Of a DNA stretch of 64,000 bases, positions 54,785 through 62,912 are shown piece after piece. This DNA is from Chryseolinea sp. H1M3-3 (GTDB lineage: Bacteria > Bacteroidota > Bacteroidia > Cytophagales > Cyclobacteriaceae). The notes beneath the pieces were generated by a model. The model was given only the letters and a program-made list of their open reading frames with translations. It did not search any database and was not told where the DNA came from. Each line of letters starts with the position of its first letter. The stretch's first letter is position 1. The position numbers and the translations under genes were made by a program. Location of the stretch: contig NZ_JARKMY010000010.1 of NCBI RefSeq assembly GCF_029360725.1, positions 454,305 through 518,304 on the forward strand. The letters are read 5' to 3'.

Positions 54785-56833
54785 CTATTTTAGCTTATAA
54801 CAAACAAGTTCATTGGGACCTGTACGGTAGTAAACGTAGTTATAAATCTGATCCACTTCGTATTCGGGCTCCTTATCATTTTTAATATCAATTGCATTCA
54901 CAATCTCACCGTTGCTTTTATTTATCTGGACGAGCTGATTTCCTTTTTTCTCCTGCTTCGTCATCATCATCATAAAAGTTGGCGTTGATAATGACGCTTT
55001 ATAGCGCGCATTGAATTGCTTCATGGCGTTTGCAGAATATGCAAAGCCTGCGTTGCTCAGCTCGCCAAACCCTCTCGAAAATTCTTGTCCGACAGCTTTG
55101 CCGGCTGGGTCATTTGATTGCTGGGATGCCTGGGCAAATGCCGCAGAATAAACGCCTGCCACGCTACCGATATATGCTGCGCGGATGGCTTGTGCGGCAA
55201 GCAGCGCCCGCATAAGTGCAGGTTCGCGCGGTGCAGCATAGTATTTGTGGTATTTAACTGAGCCGTCGGATCCAAATTTCATTATGTTCTGCTCAGACAT
55301 CATGATAATACCATCTGTGACAATGTCGATTGACGAGGGCATTTCCTTACCTTCAAATTCGATTTTTGCTGTTGTAATTTGTCTTGATGTTCCTGCTTGT
55401 TTATCTACTTCAAACAAGGACTTCTCCTTTGGGGAATAAACAAACATTTTTCCTGTTCCGTTATCGCCGGTAGGGAAAGGTCGGGGTACGTCGCTGTTAA
55501 AAGGATTACCGGCTTCTATTGAATTTGCCCAAAGCAGGCTTCCTGTATTGGTGTCTAAAATGTTTACTTCTTTTGTGGTTGTAAATAATAATCCTTTCGG
55601 CGTGAGCTCACTTTTAATCAGGTCGCCTTTGAGTTTTACCGGTTTAGGATACTTCAGCGTGCCGGTATTTGGATCCAGTATATTTAGGAAATATTCTTCA
55701 GCCTTATTGTTCCATGCATTGTCGAAGGCGGTTGTAATAAGGATACCTTGTTTTGTTTCAATATAGCTTACTACACTCCCTTCAGCCTTTATACCCTTCC
55801 CTTTTTTTCCCCAGGTAGTTTCGCCAGTTTCATAGCTTACGAGATTGATGGTCGGTTTTTGAGACGAGCGGGGACAGATGATCAATCCTTTTTCGTGAGG
55901 GATAACCTGGTTTAAGAGGTCGTTCTCTCTCGCAGGTTGCTTCCACACTGGAGCGCCTGTGTTTACATCATAGGCATAATATAGATTGTAGTAAAATTTC
56001 TGCGGGCCGCTTTCACTGCTGTTTGTTGTGGTGAACCCGGAACCGGTGTTTGATTCAATGTCGGTGCCTATATAGACAACACCCTTTCGATACGGTGAAA
56101 AATGAATTTGTGCATGCTTTGAAGGCTCAATTTTATTTTTCCAAGTAACCTGACCGTTGGATGAATTAATTCTAATTACATAATTCGGATGCGTCAGTAA
56201 CAAACTATTTTGGTCCAGTTCGTAAGGCTCGCTTGTAAGCGCTTGCAGACTGCTCAGTTCGTCACCCATCTTTTGAAGTTTGCCTAAGATGCCTTTTCCA
56301 GCAGCTTCTGCTTTAAACAGATCGTCATTGGCCCACACTTGCTGTCCCGTGGCAATATCGTACATAAAAAGTGAAGCGACGAGATTCTTAGGGCGCATGC
56401 CAATCACCAGTAATTTTCCGGCGGAAGGAAGTACATGGCGGCTTAAAACACCAATGCTTTCCTTCTGAGAGTCGAACAAGGTCTTACCATTGGTAACTTC
56501 CACAATGGCTTGCATCGGAATCGTCGAACTACTGTTGGCTTTATAAGCAATGGTGACAAATTCCGTTCCCTGAACTTCTTCAAAAGTGGCTGGACTTAAT
56601 GCTGGAAAGGATTTATTCTCCCAAAGAATTTTGCCATCATTAGGATTGACACCATATAACCCATCGTTAGTACTCACAATAATATAGCCCAATGAATGAA
56701 CGCGCTGCCAGTTAATGGTTGTTTTAAATTTTGCTGACCATGCCGGCGGGAGTTTTTGCTGCGCGTGCCCTGAAAAAGCCGTTAATATCAATATAGCCAG
56801 CAGGTGTTGAGCAAAGGTGATTTTCAGTTTCAT
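54785..56833 (-). CDS. Exported PQQ-type beta-propeller repeat protein
   Basis: 682 residues with a signal peptide (FSGHAQQ). Numerous propeller blades of the PQQ/BamB type are visible: GKILWENKSF, GQQVWANDD, GQVTWKNKI, GAPVWKQPA, GETTWGKKG and GSLLWANSI. A C-terminal Gln/Ala-rich helical section (about 530-600) precedes one more blade (KSNGEIVNAID). Probably a soluble periplasmic or outer-membrane-associated protein; substrate or partner unknown. No enzyme-specific PQQ-dehydrogenase residues were identified. Confidence 0.8.
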   Translation of the reverse strand: MKLKITFAQHLLAILILTAFSGHAQQKLPPAWSAKFKTTINWQRVHSLGYIIVSTNDGLYGVNPNDGKILWENKSFPALSPATFEEVQGTEFVTIAYKANSSSTIPMQAIVEVTNGKTLFDSQKESIGVLSRHVLPSAGKLLVIGMRPKNLVASLFMYDIATGQQVWANDDLFKAEAAGKGILGKLQKMGDELSSLQALTSEPYELDQNSLLLTHPNYVIRINSSNGQVTWKNKIEPSKHAQIHFSPYRKGVVYIGTDIESNTGSGFTTTNSSESGPQKFYYNLYYAYDVNTGAPVWKQPARENDLLNQVIPHEKGLIICPRSSQKPTINLVSYETGETTWGKKGKGIKAEGSVVSYIETKQGILITTAFDNAWNNKAEEYFLNILDPNTGTLKYPKPVKLKGDLIKSELTPKGLLFTTTKEVNILDTNTGSLLWANSIEAGNPFNSDVPRPFPTGDNGTGKMFVYSPKEKSLFEVDKQAGTSRQITTAKIEFEGKEMPSSIDIVTDGIIMMSEQNIMKFGSDGSVKYHKYYAAPREPALMRALLAAQAIRAAYIGSVAGVYSAAFAQASQQSNDPAGKAVGQEFSRGFGELSNAGFAYSANAMKQFNARYKASLSTPTFMMMMTKQEKKGNQLVQINKSNGEIVNAIDIKNDKEPEYEVDQIYNYVYYRTGPNELVCYKLK

Positions 56834-57285
56834 ACCATTGAAATTTTAAGGTCAAAATTGTGCCCTTTCGTGAAGCTTGTTAGTGCACTATGAACCAATA
56901 AGAGCTTACAACTTACGAACTCCTTCGACGAAGTCGTTGGCTTTTTCGACGAGGCGCTTAGCTATTTAAGGCTAAAACTTACATGACATATTTGTATAAC
57001 GGCTACCAAGATTTCCAACCTTTCCCTGATGGCCAATTTGATTAAGAAGGAGACAATCAAAACTTCGTTTTATCGAATAAAGAAATCATTTTCGTGGCTG
57101 AGGCAGCGGCAAAAAATCTTGATCGACCAATTCTATCTCCATGAAGCTGTTTCGCTTTTCTTTATTACGGATTAATGTTTTCTTTGACGAATGGGATAAA
57201 ATGTATAATTCACGGCATTAAAATTTATGGAACACTGTATAAGCGTAAAAAGTCGGATCATGCATTGCTCCGTGATTAAGCAACT
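56834..57285. other. Divergent intergenic region
   Basis: This 452-bp gap between the propeller gene and greB has a short dyad CTTCG-A-CGAAG near 56922-56932 and no ORF that I can support. Confidence 0.4.
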
Positions 57286-57759
57286 ATGAAAACGCCCTTA
57301 ATTACCCCAGAAGGTTTAGAAAAGTTAAAAGCTGAGTTGGATCATCTGTGGCGTGTTGAACGGCCAGAGACCACACAAAAAGTATCGTGGGCCGCAAGCC
57401 TTGGGGATCGCTCTGAAAATGCAGATTATCATTACAATAAAAAGCGTCTGCGTGAAATTGACCGGCGCGTGCTTTATTTACGCAAGTGTATTGATGATTT
57501 GAAAGTGGTGAATTATTCACCCTTCCAGGAAGGTAAAGTATTGTTTGGCGCGTGGGTAGAAATTGAAAATGTAAAAGGCGATCACAAACGCTTCCGCATC
57601 GTGGGCTATGATGAGATTTTTGATACCAAAGATTACATTTCTATCGATTCCCCAATGGCGCGTGCGCTGATGAAGAAAGAAGTGGGTGATGAAGCAGTGG
57701 TGAAAACAGAGGCTGGGGAGTTTGCCTGGCGTGTGACCAAAATTGAGTATCAGAAATAA
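57286..57759 (+). CDS. greB: Transcription elongation factor GreB
   Basis: 157 residues, normal Gre length. The N-terminal coiled coil carries ITPEGLEKLKAELDHLW and the GreB signature RPETTQKVSWAASLGDRSEN with ADYHYNKKRLREIDRRV, including the acidic tip (D and E) that reaches the RNA polymerase secondary channel. The C-terminal FKBP-like domain has RFRIVGYDEIF and the ISIDSPMARALM motif. It rescues backtracked polymerase by stimulating transcript cleavage. Monocistronic. Confidence 0.95.
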   Translation: MKTPLITPEGLEKLKAELDHLWRVERPETTQKVSWAASLGDRSENADYHYNKKRLREIDRRVLYLRKCIDDLKVVNYSPFQEGKVLFGAWVEIENVKGDHKRFRIVGYDEIFDTKDYISIDSPMARALMKKEVGDEAVVKTEAGEFAWRVTKIEYQK

Positions 57760-57936
57760 CGATGTTTAGTAAACAATCTGACACTTCTGCAACACTCGTA
57801 TAATTGATATGTTGATTCCGGACGGATGAGCCTTCCCTAATTGAAACATGTCTGGACTAGCCCAAGGGTTGTCATGCTTGTATATTACCTTTGTATTCGC
57901 GCTGGGCAGAACAAATTTTTTTCAACAAAAGTTAGA

Positions 57937-58878
57937 TCACGCTGCACCTGCGTTATCTACGATCTCAAGTTTGTAGCCTTTACCGTGAATATTGGTTATG
58001 CGAAGATCAGGATCGGCGCTTAATTTTTTTCTAAGCTTTGAGATGAACATGTCAAGGCTGCGACCAGTGATAACACCGTCATCGGTCCATACTTCCTGGA
58101 TAAGTTCGTCGCGCAACGTGAGTCGCCCGATATTTCTATTGAGTAATGTCAGTATTCTGCACTCCTTATCTGTCAATGAAATTGCTTCTTCGCCTATTCT
58201 CAAACGCTGGTGGGTGGTGTCAAATTCAAATCTTCCTATTGTAAGAACCGGATTGCTTTCATTTTGAATTGAAACATTCTGCTCCGCTGATGGCATTGAT
58301 TTTTTAGACTGAAGGCTGGTGCTGATCAATACAACGGCCAACACTGATATGATACCACTGATCATCAGCGCAATTTGTGAATTAAGAACCGTGGGGTCAG
58401 GAAAATCCGCAAAAGCAATTTCAATGTTATAGCAAGCTTTCGGTTGACTCCTGCCTTGACAAGATTTAATACTGTTATGGGGAGGATTGATTTCAAATCC
58501 ATAAACAATAGCTGGGTTATGACATTTATAAACGGTAACAGTGTACCTGGATAGTCCTGTTTTGGCAAGAAACTGCTGGACAATTGGCACTAAGATGTCG
58601 GGATGAAATACAAATTCGTTTTCAAATTTTAGCAGGAATACACCTTTGGCTTTTTCGATAACCGGAGGAATCACGGATGTTGAGTCACCAGCGCGAAGAA
58701 GCAAATCATGCCCGATAGCACGCACCGCTATATTGACTCGCTTGGAATATATCTCGCCCTCTGACCTATCCGTAATGAAAGCGGTCAAAAATAAAATAGC
58801 ACAAAGCGAGATGACAATTGCAGCGAAAAGCTTAAATCTCGGTGCTCTGAAGACTGTACGGAAAAAATTTACGCGCAT
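57937..58878 (-). CDS. Membrane-anchored winged-helix regulator (ToxR-like topology)
   Basis: 313 residues. Transmembrane helix at about 17-36, a periplasmic domain with three Cys (C119, C140, C149; KACYNIEI), a second helix at about 168-188, and a cytoplasmic OmpR/PhoB-type winged helix (about 211-308). The DNA-binding part includes LTDKECRILTLLNRN, DELIQEVW and SLDMFISKLRKKLSADP. No receiver domain, so it is a one-component sensor reading an envelope signal. Its ATG abuts three phased TTTACAA repeats that also precede the divergent secreted-protein gene. Inference: it controls both. Confidence 0.88.
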   Translation of the reverse strand: MRVNFFRTVFRAPRFKLFAAIVISLCAILFLTAFITDRSEGEIYSKRVNIAVRAIGHDLLLRAGDSTSVIPPVIEKAKGVFLLKFENEFVFHPDILVPIVQQFLAKTGLSRYTVTVYKCHNPAIVYGFEINPPHNSIKSCQGRSQPKACYNIEIAFADFPDPTVLNSQIALMISGIISVLAVVLISTSLQSKKSMPSAEQNVSIQNESNPVLTIGRFEFDTTHQRLRIGEEAISLTDKECRILTLLNRNIGRLTLRDELIQEVWTDDGVITGRSLDMFISKLRKKLSADPDLRITNIHGKGYKLEIVDNAGAA

Positions 58879-58907
58879 TTACAATTCTTTTTACAAACTA
58901 TTTACAA
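58878..58907. promoter_or_regulatory. Three phased TTTACAA direct repeats (candidate operator)
   Basis: TTTACAA occurs at 58878-58884, 58890-58896 and 58901-58907, spaced 12 and 11 bp, about one helical turn each. They lie between the divergent regulator and secreted-protein genes. Winged-helix regulators of the OmpR class commonly bind such phased direct repeats. Confidence 0.55.
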
Positions 58908-58935
58908 TTGGCCCAACCCTCGATGCGTACGTTTG
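58908..58935 (+). promoter_or_regulatory. Promoter: TTG-N17-TACGTTTG before the secreted protein
   Basis: TTG at 58908-58910 and TACGTTTG at 58928-58935 fit the Bacteroidota -33/-7 layout. The predicted start site, around 58942, is close to the ATG at 58962. This decides the start of that gene, because longer frames would place the promoter inside the coding region. Confidence 0.6.
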
Positions 58936-58961
58936 GGTACACAAACCAAAGTAACTTTTTT

Positions 58962-59504
58962 ATGAAACATTTAAAAAAAACGACTGCCCTATTGATGCTT
59001 CTAACGTCAATTATTGGTTCCCGGACACTTGCCCAGGATTTTGTTAATATGAATGCGATACTGAAGTTCAATAACGATATGATAGTCAAGACAGCGTTAG
59101 CGGAGGAAATAAAGAAAGAACGCGCAAAGGAAGTGATGCAAGACAATGAATACGTTAGTACTGGGTATGAAAAGGGAATATTTTCAGGCAATCCTCTTAT
59201 GTTAAACGGCAAGTCTTTAGACTACGGCGAATTCAACCTGCAATCACAAGGCGAACTGACAGTGACTAAAGGAGCAGCTATAACCGGGCAAACAACGCAA
59301 ATTCCTTTTCATGTGTACTTGAGAAGAAATGGAAATATTGTTCTGATCCCTGGTAAGGAAAGATCGGATCCGCAGCAGACTAAAATTGATATATCGGAGG
59401 TTTTAAGATATGCAGCACCCGGAGATCATCTTGTAATTGAGGCGGTCAGGAAAGAAGACGGTCCTGTGAAAAGAATTTTGAAATTACTTGGTGGCGGTTG
59501 CTAG
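58962..59504 (+). CDS. Small secreted protein divergent from the membrane regulator
   Basis: 180 residues from ATG 58962, beginning with the signal peptide MKHLKKTTALLMLLTSIIGS and cleavage after LAQ. An earlier in-frame ATG at 58908 would include the promoter and is rejected. The mature protein is hydrophilic, includes VTKGAAITGQTTQIPFHVYL and IPGKERSDPQQTK, and ends in a Cys (LGGGC). No family recognised. The divergent regulator and phased repeats suggest it is a controlled envelope component or the ligand-binding partner of that regulator. Confidence 0.72.
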   Translation: MKHLKKTTALLMLLTSIIGSRTLAQDFVNMNAILKFNNDMIVKTALAEEIKKERAKEVMQDNEYVSTGYEKGIFSGNPLMLNGKSLDYGEFNLQSQGELTVTKGAAITGQTTQIPFHVYLRRNGNIVLIPGKERSDPQQTKIDISEVLRYAAPGDHLVIEAVRKEDGPVKRILKLLGGGC

Positions 59505-59892
59505 CATCGTGCTAACAAAATCTTTAGGCTGGTTCCATTTGAATTGATTCTTCTTCTTTCATTCTCAAGGCAAGCCGATGAGGCACGTGCATGTTAAGAT
59601 CTATTCTTGGTATTGAACAAAACAGGACAGAGGCCCGAAATTTTTTACCGGATTGAATGTGAAGAACTGTTCCTGTTCTCTGTGAAGTGTGCTCGAGTAT
59701 TTCGTCCGTAATCTCGGAATAGGGTCAGTGTGTACTTTACTGCTTTTAACGGTACGCCTGGCCCTTCTTCCCCCTGGAGACAATGTGCGGATAGAATTCA
59801 AAATCATTCGTTATAAAACTTGAGAAGGACGTTATACGATCCTCGCCGGTTTGTAATTTGCGGCTAGAAAGTCAATTAACGTGCTTTGTTTC
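59505..59892. other. Intergenic region with remnant repeats
   Basis: Holds the left copies of two repeats (listed separately, 59661-59771) that recur after the PLD-like gene, and otherwise no supported gene. Confidence 0.5.
59661..59771. repeat. Left flank repeats Y1 and X1 around the PLD-like gene
   Basis: Y1 (59661-59719) matches 61706-61769, sharing CTGTGAAGTG and CTCGAG and the same context; the right copy overlaps the 3' end of the gene at 61748. X1 (59726-59771, beginning CAGTGTGTACTTTACTGCTT) matches 61519-61565 at roughly nine of ten positions. X and Y have the same orientation as their right-hand copies but reversed order. Confidence 0.75.
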
Positions 59893-61149
59893 ATGATCAC
59901 TAAAAAACTCGCTGTACCCTTCATTAACGAAAAGCTGCTCCAGCAGGTAGAACATTGTTACATTGCTACTGCAGCTATCTCGGAAGCCGGATTCGACTTC
60001 ATCCGAACCCGAATTCCAACCAAAACAAAAATGGAAATTGTGACAGGACTGGAGATGCCTACTTCGCCTGGTGTACTACAAAGGATCTGGCGCAACTATC
60101 AGGGGCGCATTACGCTGAACATTTACACGCGCAACGACTTTCACGCTAATGTGTACATCTTCGACTTGCCGTATCGGAAGTCCGTTGCTTTTGTGGGGTC
60201 GGGCCACTTCACCCTAGAAGGTATTAAAGACAGTGAAGAACTTTTTTACAAGATCAGCGACGCAAAAGAAATTGAAAATCTTAAATCATGGTTTATCGGC
60301 TATTACGAATTCGCACAGCCTCTTACGGAAACGCTTATTGCAGAATATGAATTGCGTTACCCTGTAATGAAGCAAAGACACCATGCATCACGCCTGGAAA
60401 AGAAGCAATTCATCGCGCTCACGACAGCCGGTTTTAGCTGGGATCAAATGAAGTTGAAGCAACAGTACTTCAAAAAAGAAGATTATCTCGCCTTCAGCAG
60501 CAGCAAAGCTCACTTTACTACACCTGAACTTTATGCCGAGCGGGTGAGCGTGCAAAACAAATTTAAAGCACTTCATGAGCTGATTAAGAATGACCTGCAG
60601 AAATTAGGATTTCATGCGACAGATCCGAACTCCACCGTCAGCAGCTTTGATCCGGCTCATCATGATGATAGCCAACTGCGCAGCATGTGGTTGGCTTATA
60701 GCATTAAGACAGCGTTAAAAAATCGTGACGAAGCAACCACATTCGGTGATCAGATGCATGTACAAATCATGCTCAGCCAAATGGATATGGGTATTTACTT
60801 TTTGGCTGGAAGTCCCCGGAAAGGACGAGTCGATCGTGAATATTTTAAGCGAAGGATGAACGACGTTGAATACCGGAAACAAACTTTTGCACTCCTTAGT
60901 GGTTTAGGTGGCGGTTATTGGATTGAAGTGGCGTGCGAACGGAAAAATATAGACGCTTTTCCGACAGAAGACGCCCTATGGGAATTTACAAAAGCTGATC
61001 AGTGGCTATATTATGATTTTATCATAGGCAAAAATTATACTCCGGACGCCGTTGAAATCAGCAGTGAAAATATAGCGGCGACCATTGTGAAGGAATTGGA
61101 TAAACTATCGTTTTTGTTCAGGCATATGCAGGCGGCTGCTGAAATGTAA
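59893..61149 (+). CDS. PLD-like protein with unknown C-terminal domain
   Basis: 418 residues from the ATG at 59893; a GTG four codons earlier (59881) is less likely. The N-terminal 150 residues fit a phospholipase D-like domain (ATAAISEAGFDFIRT, then DFHANVYIF and AFVGSGHFTLEGIKDSEEL). The usual HxK is HxN here (H84, N86), so catalysis may be lost or altered. The remainder (about 160-418) is helical with a WLAYSIKTALKNRDEATTF stretch and no family I recognise. PLD-like proteins of this form often occur in restriction or defence contexts; no partner genes are adjacent. It is bracketed by imperfect repeats. Confidence 0.7.
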   Translation: MITKKLAVPFINEKLLQQVEHCYIATAAISEAGFDFIRTRIPTKTKMEIVTGLEMPTSPGVLQRIWRNYQGRITLNIYTRNDFHANVYIFDLPYRKSVAFVGSGHFTLEGIKDSEELFYKISDAKEIENLKSWFIGYYEFAQPLTETLIAEYELRYPVMKQRHHASRLEKKQFIALTTAGFSWDQMKLKQQYFKKEDYLAFSSSKAHFTTPELYAERVSVQNKFKALHELIKNDLQKLGFHATDPNSTVSSFDPAHHDDSQLRSMWLAYSIKTALKNRDEATTFGDQMHVQIMLSQMDMGIYFLAGSPRKGRVDREYFKRRMNDVEYRKQTFALLSGLGGGYWIEVACERKNIDAFPTEDALWEFTKADQWLYYDFIIGKNYTPDAVEISSENIAATIVKELDKLSFLFRHMQAAAEM

Positions 61150-61747
61150 TTACACGACAATCTTCTAGGCCACCCGCATGGGCTTACCGTTGGCCTTCAA
61201 TTGATTCGACTGTCCTTTGTTGCTGGTGTTACTTGCTTTGGTTCGGAGGTGTCCAAATAAATGGCGTGTAGACCGGGTCTACCAGATCTGCCATTTCGAA
61301 AGTAGGTGGGCGTACGGATTGATTACCTACTAAAACTATAATAAGACATATTCGACATGGGCTTAGCTCAGACGGTGTCAATGCAATACCATTAGGAAGG
61401 TAATGGTATCAAAACTTCGGCTATAAAGAAAGGCGTCAGTCATGTTATGCATGCCCGACGCCGTAGTCATATTGACTCATGTTAATGGTGTTAAAATTTC
61501 CGAATGTTGCGCTGGCAGCAGTGTGTACTTTACTGCTTTCAACGGTGTGCCTGGTGCATTCTTCCTCGAAGACTCACCGGCTGGTTTTCTTAGTTGTTGT
61601 TCATGTCGTTTCTTTTAAGTTAGCGATCACGTTAATAGCTTCATTGCAGGGACAGCGATCCAGTGCGCTTTGATAATGCCTTCAAACTATTTTGTGGAAA
61701 GGCTTCGAAGGACTGTTGCTGTTGTCTGTGAAGTGAACCCTCGAGCA
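61150..61747. other. Intergenic region with repeats and a hairpin
   Basis: Contains a dyad at 61386-61409, repeats X2 and Y2, and an ATTTCGAAAGTAGGTGGGC segment (about 61294-61312) that resembles the promoter-proximal sequence at 62400-62418. No complete gene was seen; the region may be a decayed paralogous locus. Confidence 0.5.
61386..61409. other. Inverted repeat ATACCATTA-GGAAGG-TAATGGTAT
   Basis: Perfect 9-bp arms with a 6-nt loop. No poly-T tail, so not a typical terminator. It lies between the PLD-like gene and repeat X2; role unknown. Confidence 0.6.
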
Positions 61748-61769
61748 TTACGCCAGTAATTTCTCGAAG
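61519..61769. repeat. Right flank repeats X2 and Y2
   Basis: X2 (61519-61565) and Y2 (61706-61769) are the right-hand copies of X1 and Y1. Y2 overlaps the stop of the gene at 61748-62317, so Y1 looks like the remnant of a paralogue's 3' end. Confidence 0.7.
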
Positions 61770-62317
61770 ATGGTCTCGTTGCCCGGACGGTCGATCGCCG
61801 TAACGACGATCTTCACTCCTGTCAACGATGCAAGCGCTTGCGTGGTGACGTACTTCCATTCGGTGTCACCAGCCTTGAGCGACGCTTCGCCAGACTCGAT
61901 CAATACACCATCAGCGTTTTGGATGTCGATCTTCATCCTGATGGTCTTTGCATTGTCTGACACCAACACCAGGATCGTGCTTCCAGCCACACCCGTAAAT
62001 CCAGATACGTTTACGTCAAGCACTTTCGGACGGGTCATGTAGTCACCCAGCGCCGCCGCAAAAGGATTAGCAAAGGCGCCGTTACCGGCCATCTCTTTGT
62101 ACTCCTGCTTCGCTACGGGATCCTGCATCTTAGCTTTCGCATATTCGGCTGCCCGTTGAAAGCGTACCTGATGCGCTAATTGCTTTTCTGTCTGAACCCT
62201 TGGGGCCGTCAACCTTCTTGATGCCAGTGTAACGCCGTGGACTACACGGAACACGATTTTCTTTCCAAACTTGCCGCTCATGCCTTCGGTCAAGTCATTT
62301 TCTTTAATAAGAGCCAT
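61748..62317 (-). CDS. Conserved-looking protein of unknown function
   Basis: 189 residues, no signal peptide or membrane segment. The N-terminus is basic (MSGKFGKKIVFRVVHGVTLASRR with internal breaks), followed by a helical middle (HQVRFQRAAEYAKAKM) and a beta-rich C-terminal part (VSGFTGVAGSTILVLVSDN, VKIVVTAIDRPGNETIFEKLLA). No family claimed. A good TTG-N17-TACTTTTG promoter lies upstream, and a remnant of a related 3' end appears at 59661, so the family may be locally duplicated. Confidence 0.7.
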   Translation of the reverse strand: MALIKENDLTEGMSGKFGKKIVFRVVHGVTLASRRLTAPRVQTEKQLAHQVRFQRAAEYAKAKMQDPVAKQEYKEMAGNGAFANPFAAALGDYMTRPKVLDVNVSGFTGVAGSTILVLVSDNAKTIRMKIDIQNADGVLIESGEASLKAGDTEWKYVTTQALASLTGVKIVVTAIDRPGNETIFEKLLA

Positions 62318-62403
62318 AAATAAATAAATTTTAAAGGTTAAACATTAATTAAACTACTATCGCCTCTCAGACAACCCGCGGTGTTATCGTTGAATTGATA
62401 TTT

Positions 62404-62431
62404 CAAAAGTAGGCGGGCAGACCGCAACCAA
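62404..62431 (-). promoter_or_regulatory. Promoter TTG-N17-TACTTTTG for the gene at 61748
   Basis: On the minus strand TTG (62429-62431) and TACTTTTG (62404-62411) with 17 bp between. The same spacing occurs at 58908-58935, which supports both calls. It lies about 87 bp before the ATG at 62317. Confidence 0.55.
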
Positions 62432-62489
62432 CTTTCGGTCTGATTTTTATTTAAATATTTTTACTTTTTTTTGATAACTGACAATATTT

Positions 62490-62615
62490 CAGGTTTCATC
62501 GCCGAACCTGACACTGCCTAAACCATGAATAAACCTTGCCTATACTGTCAGTATACTAGCCATAAGTATTACTACCCGAAACTTGGATATTAATTCATCG
62601 GCATTCAAATCGATG
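62490..62615 (+). repeat. Structured leader-like element, copy B
   Basis: CAGGTT-N9-AACCTG (62490-62510), AC, 27 nt, then CTATACTGTCAGTATACT (62540-62557), then a TGGATATTAAT match and an ATG at 62613, as in copy A (16868-17035). A 13-codon ORF follows the ATG. It lies in the 595-bp gap before the sigma-factor gene, which is otherwise empty of supported features. Confidence 0.55.
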
Positions 62616-62912
62616 ACGAAAAAACTAGGACAGGGAACGAACACACTTGAATAAAACAGAAGAATTTTTTATTTGACAACCTTGTGAGCTTAAAATTCCT
62701 CGTCACATCTAAAGCAAAGCTGGGTCAAATTAGCGGGCAATGAATCGTTATGACATCCTTCCAACCATTTCGACATAAGCCGAAATATGTGCCGATAATC
62801 ATTCATGAATAAAACTCACAGACAAATCAGTCATTGGTATTTAACTATTTGACATTAGATATTTTGATGTAGATTTTCACCGCGTTTAAAACACAGCATC
62901 TAACAGACGACC

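Noticed and set aside
57886-57893. TACCTTTG as a plus-strand -7 element
   Set aside because: The nearest TTG is too close (14 bp) and no plus-strand gene follows; the downstream gene is on the minus strand.
61359-61440. A tRNA-like start, GGGCTTAGCTCAGACGG, after a GACAT
   Set aside because: No T-loop GGTTCGAATC, no anticodon stem or acceptor pairing could be built; only the A-box-like string matches by chance.
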